Shown here one piece after another: positions 35,694 to 43,809 of a stretch of 64,000 nt of DNA. The notes beneath the pieces are model-generated. The model saw only the letters and a list, made by a program, of their open reading frames with translations, did not search any database and was not told the origin of the DNA. The position numbers and the translations under genes are program-made. Within the stretch, counting starts at the first letter, position 1. Each line of letters starts with the position of its first letter. This DNA is from Pseudorhodoplanes sp049324435 (GTDB taxonomy: Bacteria; Pseudomonadota; Alphaproteobacteria; Rhizobiales; Xanthobacteraceae). The stretch is from assembly GCA_049324435.1 (NCBI GenBank), contig JBMOOQ010000031.1, positions 62,001-126,000 on the forward strand, written 5' to 3'.

Positions 35694-37475
35694 ATGAACA
35701 AGCACGCGACGCCCGCCACAAGCGCGGCGCAGGTCGAGATTCCTGCTCCCGCCGGCGTCAATGCGCCGGGCTTTGGCAGCGATGTGGTCGCGGAGACGTT
35801 ACGCGATCTCGACATCCCCTATGTCGCGCTCAATCCGGGCGCGAGCTATCGCGGGCTGCACGACTCGCTTGTCAATTATCTCGGCAACGAGCGGCCGCAG
35901 ATGCTGCTCTGCCTGCACGAGGAAAGCGCAGTCGCGATCGCGCAGGGCTATGCCAAGGTCACCGGCCGGGCGATGGGCGCGATCGTGCATTCCAATGTCG
36001 GGCTGATGCACGCCACCATGGCGATCTTCAACGCCTGGTGCGACCGCATGCCCGTCGTGGTGCTCGGTGCCACCGGCCCGGTCGACGCCGCAAAACGCAG
36101 ACCCTGGATCGACTGGATCCACACCGCGCGCGATCAGGGCGCGCTCGTGCGCAGCTACGTCAAATGGGATGACCAGCCGGCTTCGCCCGAAGCCGCGCGC
36201 GAGGCCCTCATCCGCGCAGCGAATATCGCTAATGCGCTGCCGCAAGGTCCGGTTTACGTCAATCTCGACGCCGAGATGCAGGAGGCCAAGCTGTCCGAGC
36301 CGCTGCCGCCGATCGATGTCGCGCGTTATCGTCCCCGCGTCTCGACCGCACCCGATCCGGAAACGGTGAAAGAGGCCGCGGAGCGGCTGCGGCAGGCGAA
36401 GCGTCCGGTGATCCTTGCTGGCCGTGCTTCACGTAAACTGGAGCCATGGAATGCGCGGGTCGCGCTTGCCGAGGCGCTGAATGCGCGCGTACTGACGGAC
36501 ATGAAGATCGGCGCCTCGTTTCCGGGAGATCATCCGCTTCATGCCGGCGCTCCCGGCATGATCCTGCCGGATGCCGACGGGCTCGCTGCGCTTGGCGAGG
36601 CCGACGTCATCCTCAGCCTCGACTGGGTCGAACTCGGCGGTGCGCTGAAAGCGGCAAAGTCCAATGCTTTCGTGATCTCGGCCACGCTCGATCACACTAT
36701 CCATAACGGCTGGAGCATGGACCATCAGGCGCTGCCGCCTGTGGACCTGCTGATAGCCGCCGATCCCGACGAAGTCGCGATCGCGCTGGCGAAGATTCTC
36801 GGCGCTCCAGCGAAGCCAGTCGCTTTGCCGGCCGCGCCGCGCGCAATGGCGAAGCCGGCCGAGAGCGCCAAGCTTCAGGTCGAGCATCTCGCCTACGCGG
36901 TGCGTCAGGCCGTCGGCACTCGCGAGGTCTGCCTCACCCATCTCCCGCTGTCGTGGAATGGCGCATGGTGGCCGTTCCGCCACCCGCTCGATTTCCTCGG
37001 TTCGGACGGAGGCGGCGGCATTGGCGGCGGTCCGGGCATTTCGGTCGGCGCTGCGCTCGCACTGAAAGGATCGGGCCGTCTCCCGGTCGCGATCTGCGGT
37101 GACGGCGATTATCTGATGGGTGTGACCGCGCTCTGGACAGCGGCGCATTACCGCATTCCGCTGCTCATGGTGATCGCCAACAATCGATCCTTCTTCAATG
37201 ACGAGTTGCACCAGGAGCGCGTGGCCCGGATGCGCAACCGTCCGGTGGAGAACCGCTGGATTGGTCAGCGTATCTCCGATCCCGATATCGACCTCGCCGC
37301 CATGGCGCGTGCGCAAGGCGCCGAAGGATTCGGACCGGTTCACACAGAGAGCGAACTTGGGGCTGCCCTGAAATCGGCGATTGCGGCGGTCGAAGGCGGC
37401 GCCGTTGCGGTGGTCGATGTCAGAGTCGAACCGGGCTATGCTCCGTCAATGACAGCAATCATGACAAGAAAATAG
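35694..37475 (+). CDS. Thiamine-pyrophosphate-dependent enzyme (acetolactate synthase-like) of unknown substrate
   Basis: This 593-residue protein has the three domains of the acetolactate synthase/benzoylformate decarboxylase superfamily. The N-terminal pyrimidine-binding domain has the TPP-activating Glu76 in LHEESAVAIAQGYAKVTG. A central TPP_M domain spans about residues 225-370. The C-terminal pyrophosphate domain has the metal motif GDGDY (469-473) ending at NN (496-497). IGGGPGISVGAALALKG precedes it. Nothing fixes the substrate: decarboxylase, carboligase or oxalyl-CoA-like activity are all open. Context suggests catabolism of an imported compound, since a LysR regulator is divergent and an ABC transporter follows after 64 bases. 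The ATG at 35694 was chosen as the start of homology. Confidence 0.85.
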   Translation: MNKHATPATSAAQVEIPAPAGVNAPGFGSDVVAETLRDLDIPYVALNPGASYRGLHDSLVNYLGNERPQMLLCLHEESAVAIAQGYAKVTGRAMGAIVHSNVGLMHATMAIFNAWCDRMPVVVLGATGPVDAAKRRPWIDWIHTARDQGALVRSYVKWDDQPASPEAAREALIRAANIANALPQGPVYVNLDAEMQEAKLSEPLPPIDVARYRPRVSTAPDPETVKEAAERLRQAKRPVILAGRASRKLEPWNARVALAEALNARVLTDMKIGASFPGDHPLHAGAPGMILPDADGLAALGEADVILSLDWVELGGALKAAKSNAFVISATLDHTIHNGWSMDHQALPPVDLLIAADPDEVAIALAKILGAPAKPVALPAAPRAMAKPAESAKLQVEHLAYAVRQAVGTREVCLTHLPLSWNGAWWPFRHPLDFLGSDGGGGIGGGPGISVGAALALKGSGRLPVAICGDGDYLMGVTALWTAAHYRIPLLMVIANNRSFFNDELHQERVARMRNRPVENRWIGQRISDPDIDLAAMARAQGAEGFGPVHTESELGAALKSAIAAVEGGAVAVVDVRVEPGYAPSMTAIMTRK

Positions 37476-37539
37476 CACCAAGCGCTCGCAAAGAAGCGCT
37501 TCCACAAAAACAGATTTCAGAGGAACCCTTGGGGACGAC

Positions 37540-38406
37540 ATGGCAGCAACCGTGACCGCAATCCGGCCCGCTCCGGCAAAGTCCGGCGACGACGGCATCC
37601 TGATCGTCAAGGACGTGACCAAGCATTTCCGCACACCCGACGGCGTCGTGACTGCGGTCGATGATGTGTCGCTCTCGGTGAAGCAGGGCGAGTTCCTCGC
37701 CATCATCGGTCCATCCGGCTGCGGCAAGTCGACATTGTTCAATGTCGTGGGCGGACTGCTCGGCGACTATGAGGGCGAAGTCACCGTTGCAGGCGAGCGC
37801 ATCACAGGACCGCACGCATCGGTCGGCATGGTGTTCCAGGAAGAATCCACATTCCCGTGGCGCACCGTCATTGAGAATGTCTCATTCCCTCTTGAAATCC
37901 AGGGGATGCCGAAGGCGAAGCGCTATGACAAGGCACGGCTTTTCATCAACATGGTCGGCCTTGGCGGCTTTGAGAACCGCTATCCGGCCGAGCTGTCGGG
38001 CGGCATGCGCCAGCGCGTGTCGCTGGCGCGAACGCTGGCCTCCGAGCCGAAAATCCTGTTGATGGACGAGCCGTTCGCAGCGCTCGACGAGCAGACGCGG
38101 CTTCTCCTTGGTGACAAGGTGCTGCAGATTCAGCAGGAGCTGAAGCAGACCACGCTGCTGATCACCCACAACATCACCGAGGCGGTGCAGCTATCCGACC
38201 GCATCATGGTGATGACCTACCGGCCCGGCAAGATCAAACGCATCGTCGATATCGACCTGCCCCGCCCGCGCACCTCGGAGATCGTCGGCAGCGATGCGTT
38301 CGGCCACTATGTGGCGCAAATCTGGTCGGATCTGCGCGAAGAAGCGAGCCGCGGTCTCTCCGACGACGAAAGCCGGGCGCGTCTGACCCCGGGGCGCCGC
38401 AAGTGA
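37540..38406 (+). CDS. ABC transporter ATP-binding protein (nitrate/sulfonate/taurine-type)
   Basis: This 288-residue ATPase is of the SsuB/TauB/NrtD family. Motifs are Walker A GPSGCGKST, Q-loop MVFQEESTFPWRTV, signature LSGGMRQRVSLARTLA, Walker B ILLMDEPFAALDEQTR and the switch histidine in LLITHNITEAV. The TLFNVVGGL segment and the MVMTYRPGKIKRIVDIDLPRPR end are typical of this importer class, which brings in small organic acids, sulfonates or pyrimidines. Its stop overlaps the GTG start of the first permease gene by four bases (GTGA). It follows the TPP enzyme gene and is probably co-transcribed with it. Confidence 0.9.
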   Translation: MAATVTAIRPAPAKSGDDGILIVKDVTKHFRTPDGVVTAVDDVSLSVKQGEFLAIIGPSGCGKSTLFNVVGGLLGDYEGEVTVAGERITGPHASVGMVFQEESTFPWRTVIENVSFPLEIQGMPKAKRYDKARLFINMVGLGGFENRYPAELSGGMRQRVSLARTLASEPKILLMDEPFAALDEQTRLLLGDKVLQIQQELKQTTLLITHNITEAVQLSDRIMVMTYRPGKIKRIVDIDLPRPRTSEIVGSDAFGHYVAQIWSDLREEASRGLSDDESRARLTPGRRK

Positions 38407-39170
38407 ACGCCGCGCTCGCCCGCTCCCGCACCGCGCCGATTTTGCTCGGGCTCGGGACACTGATCGGTTTCATCGCGCTCGTCCAGGTGCTGATCTCGGC
38501 CGGCATTCTCAACAAATTCATCGTCCCGCCGCCATGGGACGTCGCGCTGGCGTTCGAACGCGTCATCCTGGAGGAGAATATCGTCGACCGATTTCTGCTC
38601 ACGATGAAGGAATGCGTGTCCGCAGCCGCGCTTCTTGCGGTATTCGGGATCTCGATCGGTACCCTGCTCTACAAGGTCAACATCCTGCGGCAGGCCACCG
38701 AGACCTGGGTTGCAGCGGCGGCTGCCGCTCCAACCGTGCTGATGTATCCGCTGTTCATGGTGATCTTCGGCCGCTCCGCCACCACCATCATCATGATGGG
38801 CTTTGTCGCAGGTCTCCCGGCGGTCATCCTCAAGACCATCGAGGGCCTGTCGGGCACGAAGCGTGTGCTGATGAATGTCGGGCGCAGCTTCAATCTCACG
38901 CCATGGCAGCTGTTCTGGAAGATCCAGTTCCCGTCCGCGCTGCCGACGATCTTCACCGGCTTCAAGCTCGGACTGATCTTCGCGCTCATCAATGTCGTCG
39001 GCGTCGAATTCCTGATCAATTTCGGCGGGCTTGGCCAGCTGATCAACGATCTCGCCGAACGTTACGACCTCGCGGGAACCTATGCAGCGATCTGCTTCGT
39101 GATCCTCGTGAGTGTGTGCTTTTTCATAGTCGTTGAATGGATCGAGCGATGGCTGACGCGGGCCGCCTGA
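38403..39170 (+). CDS. ABC transporter permease (SsuC/TauC-like), first
   Basis: This is a 255-residue inner-membrane permease with about six helices. The coupling loop lies around residues 155-185 (GFVAGLPAVILKTIEGLSGTKRVLMNVGRSFNLTPWQLFWKIQFPSALPTIFTGF), matching the EAA motif of the nitrate/sulfonate/taurine class. The start is the GTG at 38403, overlapping the ATPase stop; no nearby ATG would keep the first helix complete. It overlaps the second permease gene by 34 bases. The two permeases probably form a heterodimer. Confidence 0.88.
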   Translation: MNAALARSRTAPILLGLGTLIGFIALVQVLISAGILNKFIVPPPWDVALAFERVILEENIVDRFLLTMKECVSAAALLAVFGISIGTLLYKVNILRQATETWVAAAAAAPTVLMYPLFMVIFGRSATTIIMMGFVAGLPAVILKTIEGLSGTKRVLMNVGRSFNLTPWQLFWKIQFPSALPTIFTGFKLGLIFALINVVGVEFLINFGGLGQLINDLAERYDLAGTYAAICFVILVSVCFFIVVEWIERWLTRAA

Positions 39171-39946
39171 CACAGACAAGCGAGATGCGCGCACCGGGCG
39201 TCAGCCCGGTGACGCTGGTTCGTATCGTCATCATCGCCGCGGTGCTGACCGGCTGGGAGGCCCTCGCCCAATCCGGCCTGCTCTATCGCGACGTGGTGCC
39301 GTCGCTGTTCGCCATCGGCAAAGCCATCGTGGCGCTCCTCACCGATCCGCAATATTACTGGCATCTCGGCGTCACGGCCTACGAGGTCGGCGCCGCGCTT
39401 TTGATCGGCGGTCTGAGCGCGATCGTTGTCGGCCTCGTCCTCGGCGGCAACAAGTTCCTCAGCCGCGCCTACGAACCCTATCTCTACTATCTCGGTCCGA
39501 CGCCGAAGATCATCTTCTTCCCGATCATGATCATGTGGTTCGGGGTCGGCCCGCCGTCGAAGATCGCGCTCGGCACGTTGTCCTGCTTCTTCCCGATTGC
39601 GCTGTCGGTCGCCGCCGGTATGCGCCAGATCGAGCCGGTGCTGATCCGCGTCGGGAAAAGCTTCCGCGCCAATGCCTGGCAGATGGCGACAAAGGTCTAC
39701 CTGCCCGCGATGCGGCATCCGATCATCAACGGCGTCCGACTTGGCCTCGGCGTCGCTCTGATCGGTACGCTGCTCGCCGAAACCAAGCTGTCCAACCGCG
39801 GCATCGGCTTCCTGATCATCCAGGCCTATAGCCTGTTCGACATGCCGCGCATGTACGCCATGCTGATCGTGCTGTTCGTGCTGGCGATCGGCGCCAACGC
39901 GATCGTCGGCCGGCTCGGCGGACTCGACAGCATCAAGCGGTTCTGA
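39137..39946 (+). CDS. ABC transporter permease (SsuC/TauC-like), second
   Basis: This is a 269-residue permease with about six membrane helices. The EAA-type coupling loop is SVAAGMRQIEPVLIRVGKSFRANAWQMATKVYLPAMRHPI. The first 30 residues are hydrophilic, and an ATG at 39149 is an alternative start. With the upstream ATPase and permease it makes a complete importer membrane complex, but no gene for a periplasmic binding protein with a signal peptide is found in the cluster. A strong hairpin terminator follows directly after the stop. Confidence 0.88.
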   Translation: MDRAMADAGRLTQTSEMRAPGVSPVTLVRIVIIAAVLTGWEALAQSGLLYRDVVPSLFAIGKAIVALLTDPQYYWHLGVTAYEVGAALLIGGLSAIVVGLVLGGNKFLSRAYEPYLYYLGPTPKIIFFPIMIMWFGVGPPSKIALGTLSCFFPIALSVAAGMRQIEPVLIRVGKSFRANAWQMATKVYLPAMRHPIINGVRLGLGVALIGTLLAETKLSNRGIGFLIIQAYSLFDMPRMYAMLIVLFVLAIGANAIVGRLGGLDSIKRF

Positions 39947-39947
39947 A

Positions 39948-39978
39948 AAGGCGCGCCCGGCGCGCGCCTTAAATTTTT
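39948..39978 (+). terminator. Intrinsic terminator after the ABC permease genes
   Basis: Arms AAGGCGCGC and GCGCGCCTT with a five-base loop are followed by AAATTTTT. The hairpin begins two bases after the permease stop and overlaps the stop of the convergent Pht5-like gene. It probably ends the TPP enzyme/ABC transporter transcript. Confidence 0.8.
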
Positions 39979-40955
39979 ACGCTCTCCAGCGTCGCCGGAT
40001 GGAACAGGTCCTCGGGCGTCACGAGGCGCGACGACAGCCCCTGGGCATGGTGGTGACGGAAGAACGTCTCCAGCACATGCCGGTTGGCCGGCACCCCGTA
40101 TGACCAGTAGTCGTCGCCCATCAGGGCGCGCGCTTCCATGATACGCTCCTCGATAAAGGGCAGCGTCACCTTCACCGCGGAGACGTCAGCCAACCGCTCC
40201 ATCGCGATCGCCTTCGACTGCTCGAACGCCTTCAGCACCGCCGCAGGCAGCCACGGGTGCTTTTCGGCAAGCGTCCTACGCACTCCGACGATATGCATGA
40301 TCGGAAAGATTTTGGTCCGCGCGTAGTAGTCCTTCGCGGCGGCTTCCGGATCGGGAAACAGCCAGCCGACATTCGGCGTGTCCGCCGGCAAGGCTGGCGC
40401 GCGCGGCGCCATAAAGGCGTCGATCTCGCCCGAAGCGAGCATGCCGGAAATCGTCTTGCCGTCCGGCGCATCTTCCAGCCGCACATTCTTCGGAAGGTTC
40501 AGCTTGATCTTCTCCGGCCGCCCGGCATGGGCGATGCCGCCGCGCACCCAGGTGACATCGGACGGCTTCACCCCGAACTCGTCCTCCAGCAGCGCTCGCG
40601 CCCAGACCACCGCTGTCAGCTGATATTCCGGCAGGCCGATCCGCTTGCCCTTGAGGTCCTGCGGCGTCTTGATCCGGTCGGTGCGCACATAGATCGAGGT
40701 GTGGCGGAAGCAACGCGACAGGAAGGCCGGAATGCCGACATAGGGAAAACTGCCGTCCGCAGTCTTCACCGTGGAGCTCGACAGCGACAATTCGCAGATG
40801 TCGAAATCATTGGTTTTGAAGGCGCGAAAGAAGATTTCCTCCGGCGACAGCGTCATGAAGACCGGATCGACCCCGTCCATCTGCACGGCGCCATCGATCA
40901 GCGGGCGGTTGCGGTCGTAGTCGCCGATGGCGACGGAGAGATTGAGCTTGGACAT
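39969..40955 (-). CDS. 4,5-dihydroxyphthalate decarboxylase (Pht5)-like / periplasmic-binding-protein-fold protein
   Basis: This 328-residue protein resembles the Pht5 decarboxylase family, which has the fold of type-2 periplasmic binding proteins. Recognisable parts are LSVAIGDYDRNRPLIDG near the start, FDICELSLSSS, PYVGIPAFLSRCFRH, IYVRTDRIKTPQDLKGKRIGLPEYQLTA and MHIVGVRRTLAEKHPWL. Database entries for such proteins often say ABC transporter substrate-binding protein. No signal peptide is visible at MSKLNLSVAIGD, so a cytoplasmic enzyme is more likely unless the start is wrong. It converges on the ABC transporter genes. It could decarboxylate an aromatic acid or act as the missing binding protein; I cannot decide. 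Confidence 0.75.
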   Translation of the reverse strand: MSKLNLSVAIGDYDRNRPLIDGAVQMDGVDPVFMTLSPEEIFFRAFKTNDFDICELSLSSSTVKTADGSFPYVGIPAFLSRCFRHTSIYVRTDRIKTPQDLKGKRIGLPEYQLTAVVWARALLEDEFGVKPSDVTWVRGGIAHAGRPEKIKLNLPKNVRLEDAPDGKTISGMLASGEIDAFMAPRAPALPADTPNVGWLFPDPEAAAKDYYARTKIFPIMHIVGVRRTLAEKHPWLPAAVLKAFEQSKAIAMERLADVSAVKVTLPFIEERIMEARALMGDDYWSYGVPANRHVLETFFRHHHAQGLSSRLVTPEDLFHPATLESVKI

Positions 40956-40980
40956 GCGGACCCCGATCTGCGACGCGTTC

Positions 40981-41008
40981 TTGATTTGATAGCCCGTGTC
41001 GATAGATT
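40981..41008 (+). promoter_or_regulatory. Candidate promoter of hicBA
   Basis: TTGATT and TAGATT boxes with a 16-base spacer lie 28 bases before the hicB start, in an AT-richer gap than the surroundings. A GGAAAGG ribosome-binding site follows at 41023-41029. No operator was identified. Confidence 0.35.
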
Positions 41009-41036
41009 ATTGGGCAGCCGTTGGAAAGGTCGAACC

Positions 41037-41240
41037 GTGCTGATTATCGAGGTCGAACGCGAAGACGACGGGCGCTGGCTGGCCGAATTGCCCGCGCTAC
41101 CGGGCGTACTTGCTTACGGCTCAAGTGCGGACGATGCTAGGGCCAAAGCCAAGGTTCTAGCGCTGCGCGTGATCGCGGATCGCTATGAGAACGGTGAGCC
41201 ACTGCCGGGTGAAGTCTCACGCCTTTTTGAGGCAGCGTGA
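41037..41240 (+). CDS. hicB: HicB-family antitoxin (short form)
   Basis: This 67-residue protein has the partial RNase H fold of HicB antitoxins, seen in VEREDDGRWLAELPALPGVLAYGSSADDARAKAKVLALRVIADR. It would neutralise the HicA mRNA interferase by direct binding. It starts with GTG after a GGAAAGG site. It ends soon after the fold and lacks the C-terminal helix-turn-helix or ribbon-helix-helix domain of longer HicB proteins, so how the pair is autoregulated is unclear. The gene precedes hicA and overlaps its start by four bases (GTGA). It sits between the divergent Pht5-like gene and convergent recJ. Confidence 0.88.
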   Translation: MLIIEVEREDDGRWLAELPALPGVLAYGSSADDARAKAKVLALRVIADRYENGEPLPGEVSRLFEAA

Positions 41241-41449
41241 GCAATTGGCGGTCAGTCAAGGCATCGCGACTTTTTACGGCTTTGCTGCGTATCGGCTGGA
41301 CGGTCAAGCGACAGACTGGATCGCATCGCGTATTGCAGCGGCCGGACTGGCCCGACTTCGTGTTCGCCTTTCACGAAAGAGATGAAGTTGGGCCAAAAAT
41401 GCTGGCTCGCATTGCAAAGCATACCGGCCTCAAACCCGAAGACCTCTGA
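41237..41449 (+). CDS. hicA: HicA-family toxin (mRNA interferase)
   Basis: This is a 70-residue toxin with a double-stranded-RNA-binding-like fold that cleaves mRNA independently of ribosomes. The catalytic histidine lies in QTGSHRVL. The context LLRIGWTVKRQTGSHRVLQRPDWPDFVFAFHE and the end MLARIAKHTGLKPEDL match a group common in Cyanobacteria and Hyphomicrobiales. Translation begins at a GTG overlapping the hicB stop, so the toxin is made only when the antitoxin is translated. The order hicB-hicA is the reverse of the most common hicA-hicB layout. It ends four bases before the recJ stop. Confidence 0.9.
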   Translation: MSNWRSVKASRLFTALLRIGWTVKRQTGSHRVLQRPDWPDFVFAFHERDEVGPKMLARIAKHTGLKPEDL

Positions 41450-41453
41450 TTGG

Positions 41454-43286
41454 CTAACCTGCCCGCGCCACATCGAGCAATCGCAACTGCACGCGCTCCG
41501 CGCCCTGCCAGCGGTCGATGGAAAGCGTGCCCGCGACGTGCATCGCCTGCCCGCGCCCCTCGATCAGCGCGCGGCCGAGATCGGTGTCGGCGGCGCGGAA
41601 CGCGACCGCATGAAGGAAACCGCCATCCACGCTGCGCAGCCGCGCGCGAATGTGCTGGCCGCCGACCACATCGGCGAACGCAACGGTATGCGCCGGCAAG
41701 GCGAAAACCGGATCGGGATTGCCGGCACCGAACGGGCCCGCGCGCATTATCGATTCGCAGAACTCAAGGTTCGCCGCAGCCGCGCTGAACGCGCCATCGA
41801 TCAGAAGCGCATCGTCACGCCGTGCCGCCTCGACCGCATCACCGAGTTCGGTCTCCAGATAGGCGCGAAACTCGGCCAACCGCTCGCGCCGGATGGTGAC
41901 GCCGGCCGCCATCGCATGCCCACCGCCTTTTTCGAGCAAGCCATCCGCCACCGCCTGGCGCACCGCGCGCCCGAGATCGACACCGGCGATCGAACGGCCC
42001 GAGCCGGTACCGATGCCGCCGACCCCGAGCGCAATCGCGAACGCCGGCCGTCCGAACTTCTCCTTCAAGCGCGCGGCCACAAGCCCGACGATGCCGGGAT
42101 GCCAGCCTTCGGACGCCGTAACCACCACGGCCCCCTTATCCTCCAGCCCGAGCGCCGCCAGAGCTTCGGCCTCTGCTTCGGCCAGCATATGCTGCTCCAT
42201 CGCCTGCCGCTCGCGGTTGAGCCGGTCGAGCTCTGCCGCGATGCGTCCGGCTTCCGTGGCGTCCTCCTCGAGCAGAAGATTGGCGCCGAGATCGGCCCGG
42301 CCGATCCGGCCGCCGGCATTGATGCGCGGCCCGAGCAGAAAGCCGAGATGGTACGGCTCCGGCGGTCCGTCGAGACGCGCTGCATCCATCAGCGCAGTAA
42401 GCCCGACATTCTCGCGGCGCCGCATCGAGATCAGTCCCTTCGACACGAAAGCGCGGTTCAGGCCCCGCAGCGGCACGACATCGGCGATGGTGCCAAGGGC
42501 CACAAGATCGAGCGAGGCGAGCAGATCGGGCTCTCTATGTCCGCCATCAAAATAGCCACGCCGCCGCAATTCCCGGTTTACCGCGACCAGCGTCATGAAC
42601 ACGAGGCCGACCGCGGCGAGATGATTGAGCCCCGACAGGTCATCCAGCCGGTTCGGATTGACGATGGCGAGTGCCGGCGGCAGTACCGCATCGCATTGAT
42701 GATGGTCGATAATAACAGTGTCGAGGCCGAGCCGCCTTGCTTCCGTCAGCGGCTCGATCGACGTAGTTCCGCAATCAACGGTGACGAGAAGCGTTGCGCC
42801 GCGCTCTGCGAGCGCGCGGATCGCATCCACATTGGGGCCGTAGCCCTCGAACAGCCGGTCCGGGATATGGATGATCGGATCGAGCCCGCAATGGCGCAGA
42901 TAGCGCGCAAGCAGCGCCGCGGACGTTGCACCGTCCACGTCGTAGTCGCCGAAGATCGCGACGCGCTCGCCGCGCTGAATGGCATCGGCGATGCGTGACG
43001 CCGCCTCCGGCATCCCCGTCAGCGTATCGGGGTCCGGCATCAGCCGCTTTACCGCCGGATCGAGGTAGCTCTCGGCATCGGCCGCCTCTACTCCGCGTCC
43101 AGCCATGATGCGCGCCAGCATCTCCGGCACGCCATGCCGCTGGGCGATTGCGAGCGCAAGCGCGGACCCGCGCGCGTCCAGCCGGTCGCGCCAGGCACGG
43201 CCGCGCACAGACTTTTCAACGCCCAGAAAGAAGCGCGTCTGCGCTTCCGGCATGGCGGCCGGAACTGTCAGAGCAGCAAAGGACAT
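41454..43286 (-). CDS. recJ: Single-stranded-DNA-specific exonuclease RecJ
   Basis: This 610-residue 5'-3' exonuclease of the DHH family takes part in recombination and mismatch repair. The motifs are DYDVDG (residues 114-119), VTVDCGTT and DHH (194-196), with further metal-site regions in NHLAAVGLVFM and GPRINAGGRIGRADLG. The DHHA1 domain includes GWHPGIVGLVAARLKEKFGRP and GGHAMAAGVTI. The C-terminal OB-like domain is present, so the protein is full length. It is the last gene of the minus-strand run from the aminotransferase at 47442. Confidence 0.94.
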   Translation of the reverse strand: MSFAALTVPAAMPEAQTRFFLGVEKSVRGRAWRDRLDARGSALALAIAQRHGVPEMLARIMAGRGVEAADAESYLDPAVKRLMPDPDTLTGMPEAASRIADAIQRGERVAIFGDYDVDGATSAALLARYLRHCGLDPIIHIPDRLFEGYGPNVDAIRALAERGATLLVTVDCGTTSIEPLTEARRLGLDTVIIDHHQCDAVLPPALAIVNPNRLDDLSGLNHLAAVGLVFMTLVAVNRELRRRGYFDGGHREPDLLASLDLVALGTIADVVPLRGLNRAFVSKGLISMRRRENVGLTALMDAARLDGPPEPYHLGFLLGPRINAGGRIGRADLGANLLLEEDATEAGRIAAELDRLNRERQAMEQHMLAEAEAEALAALGLEDKGAVVVTASEGWHPGIVGLVAARLKEKFGRPAFAIALGVGGIGTGSGRSIAGVDLGRAVRQAVADGLLEKGGGHAMAAGVTIRRERLAEFRAYLETELGDAVEAARRDDALLIDGAFSAAAANLEFCESIMRAGPFGAGNPDPVFALPAHTVAFADVVGGQHIRARLRSVDGGFLHAVAFRAADTDLGRALIEGRGQAMHVAGTLSIDRWQGAERVQLRLLDVARAG

Positions 43287-43304
43287 CGGAGCCGATTCGA
43301 AATG

Positions 43305-43763
43305 TCAGAACAGCTTGCGATACTGGATGAAACCCGAGCGGTCCGCCAGTTTATCGTAGAGTGCCCGCGCTGCGTGGTTGTCTTCCTTGGTCAGCCAGTG
43401 AATCCGGCTCGCGCCATGAGCCCGCGCCGCCCGCTCGACCGCCTCAATCAGGGCGCGCCCGGCTCCCGCGCCGCGGGCTTCCGGCAGGACGAACAGGTCC
43501 TGCAGGTAACAATAGTCGCCGACGGTCCAGCACGACCTGTGGAAAAGATAATGGGCGATTCCGACTAGCCGACCGCCCGAAAACGCGCCGAGCACGAACA
43601 TCTGTTCGCCGGGATCATGCAGCCGCTGCCAGAGCACGTCGGTCGTTTCAGGTGCGACCTGCGCCTCGTAGAAGGCCAGATAGCCCTGCCAGAGCGGCTC
43701 CCAGGCTGCGCGCTCGTCGGGATTGAGCGGCCGGATGACAAATTCAGATGGCGGCTTCGGCAT
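43305..43763 (-). CDS. GNAT-family N-acetyltransferase
   Basis: This 152-residue acetyltransferase has the GNAT core. Motif A is LQDLFVLPEARGAGAGRALIEAVERAARAHG, with the acetyl-CoA pyrophosphate loop R-G-A-G-A-G. The C-terminal strand ALYDKLADRSGFIQYRK is also typical. The acceptor is unknown; close relatives are often annotated as diamine or generic acetyltransferases because of HWLTKEDNHAARALYDK. It lies 18 bases upstream of recJ and 46 bases after glpX, so it is probably in the same transcript. Confidence 0.88.
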   Translation of the reverse strand: MPKPPSEFVIRPLNPDERAAWEPLWQGYLAFYEAQVAPETTDVLWQRLHDPGEQMFVLGAFSGGRLVGIAHYLFHRSCWTVGDYCYLQDLFVLPEARGAGAGRALIEAVERAARAHGASRIHWLTKEDNHAARALYDKLADRSGFIQYRKLF

Positions 43764-43809
43764 GGATGCGCAGTCACGTCATGAGGCCGCTGCGCGCCGC
43801 CGCACCGGC

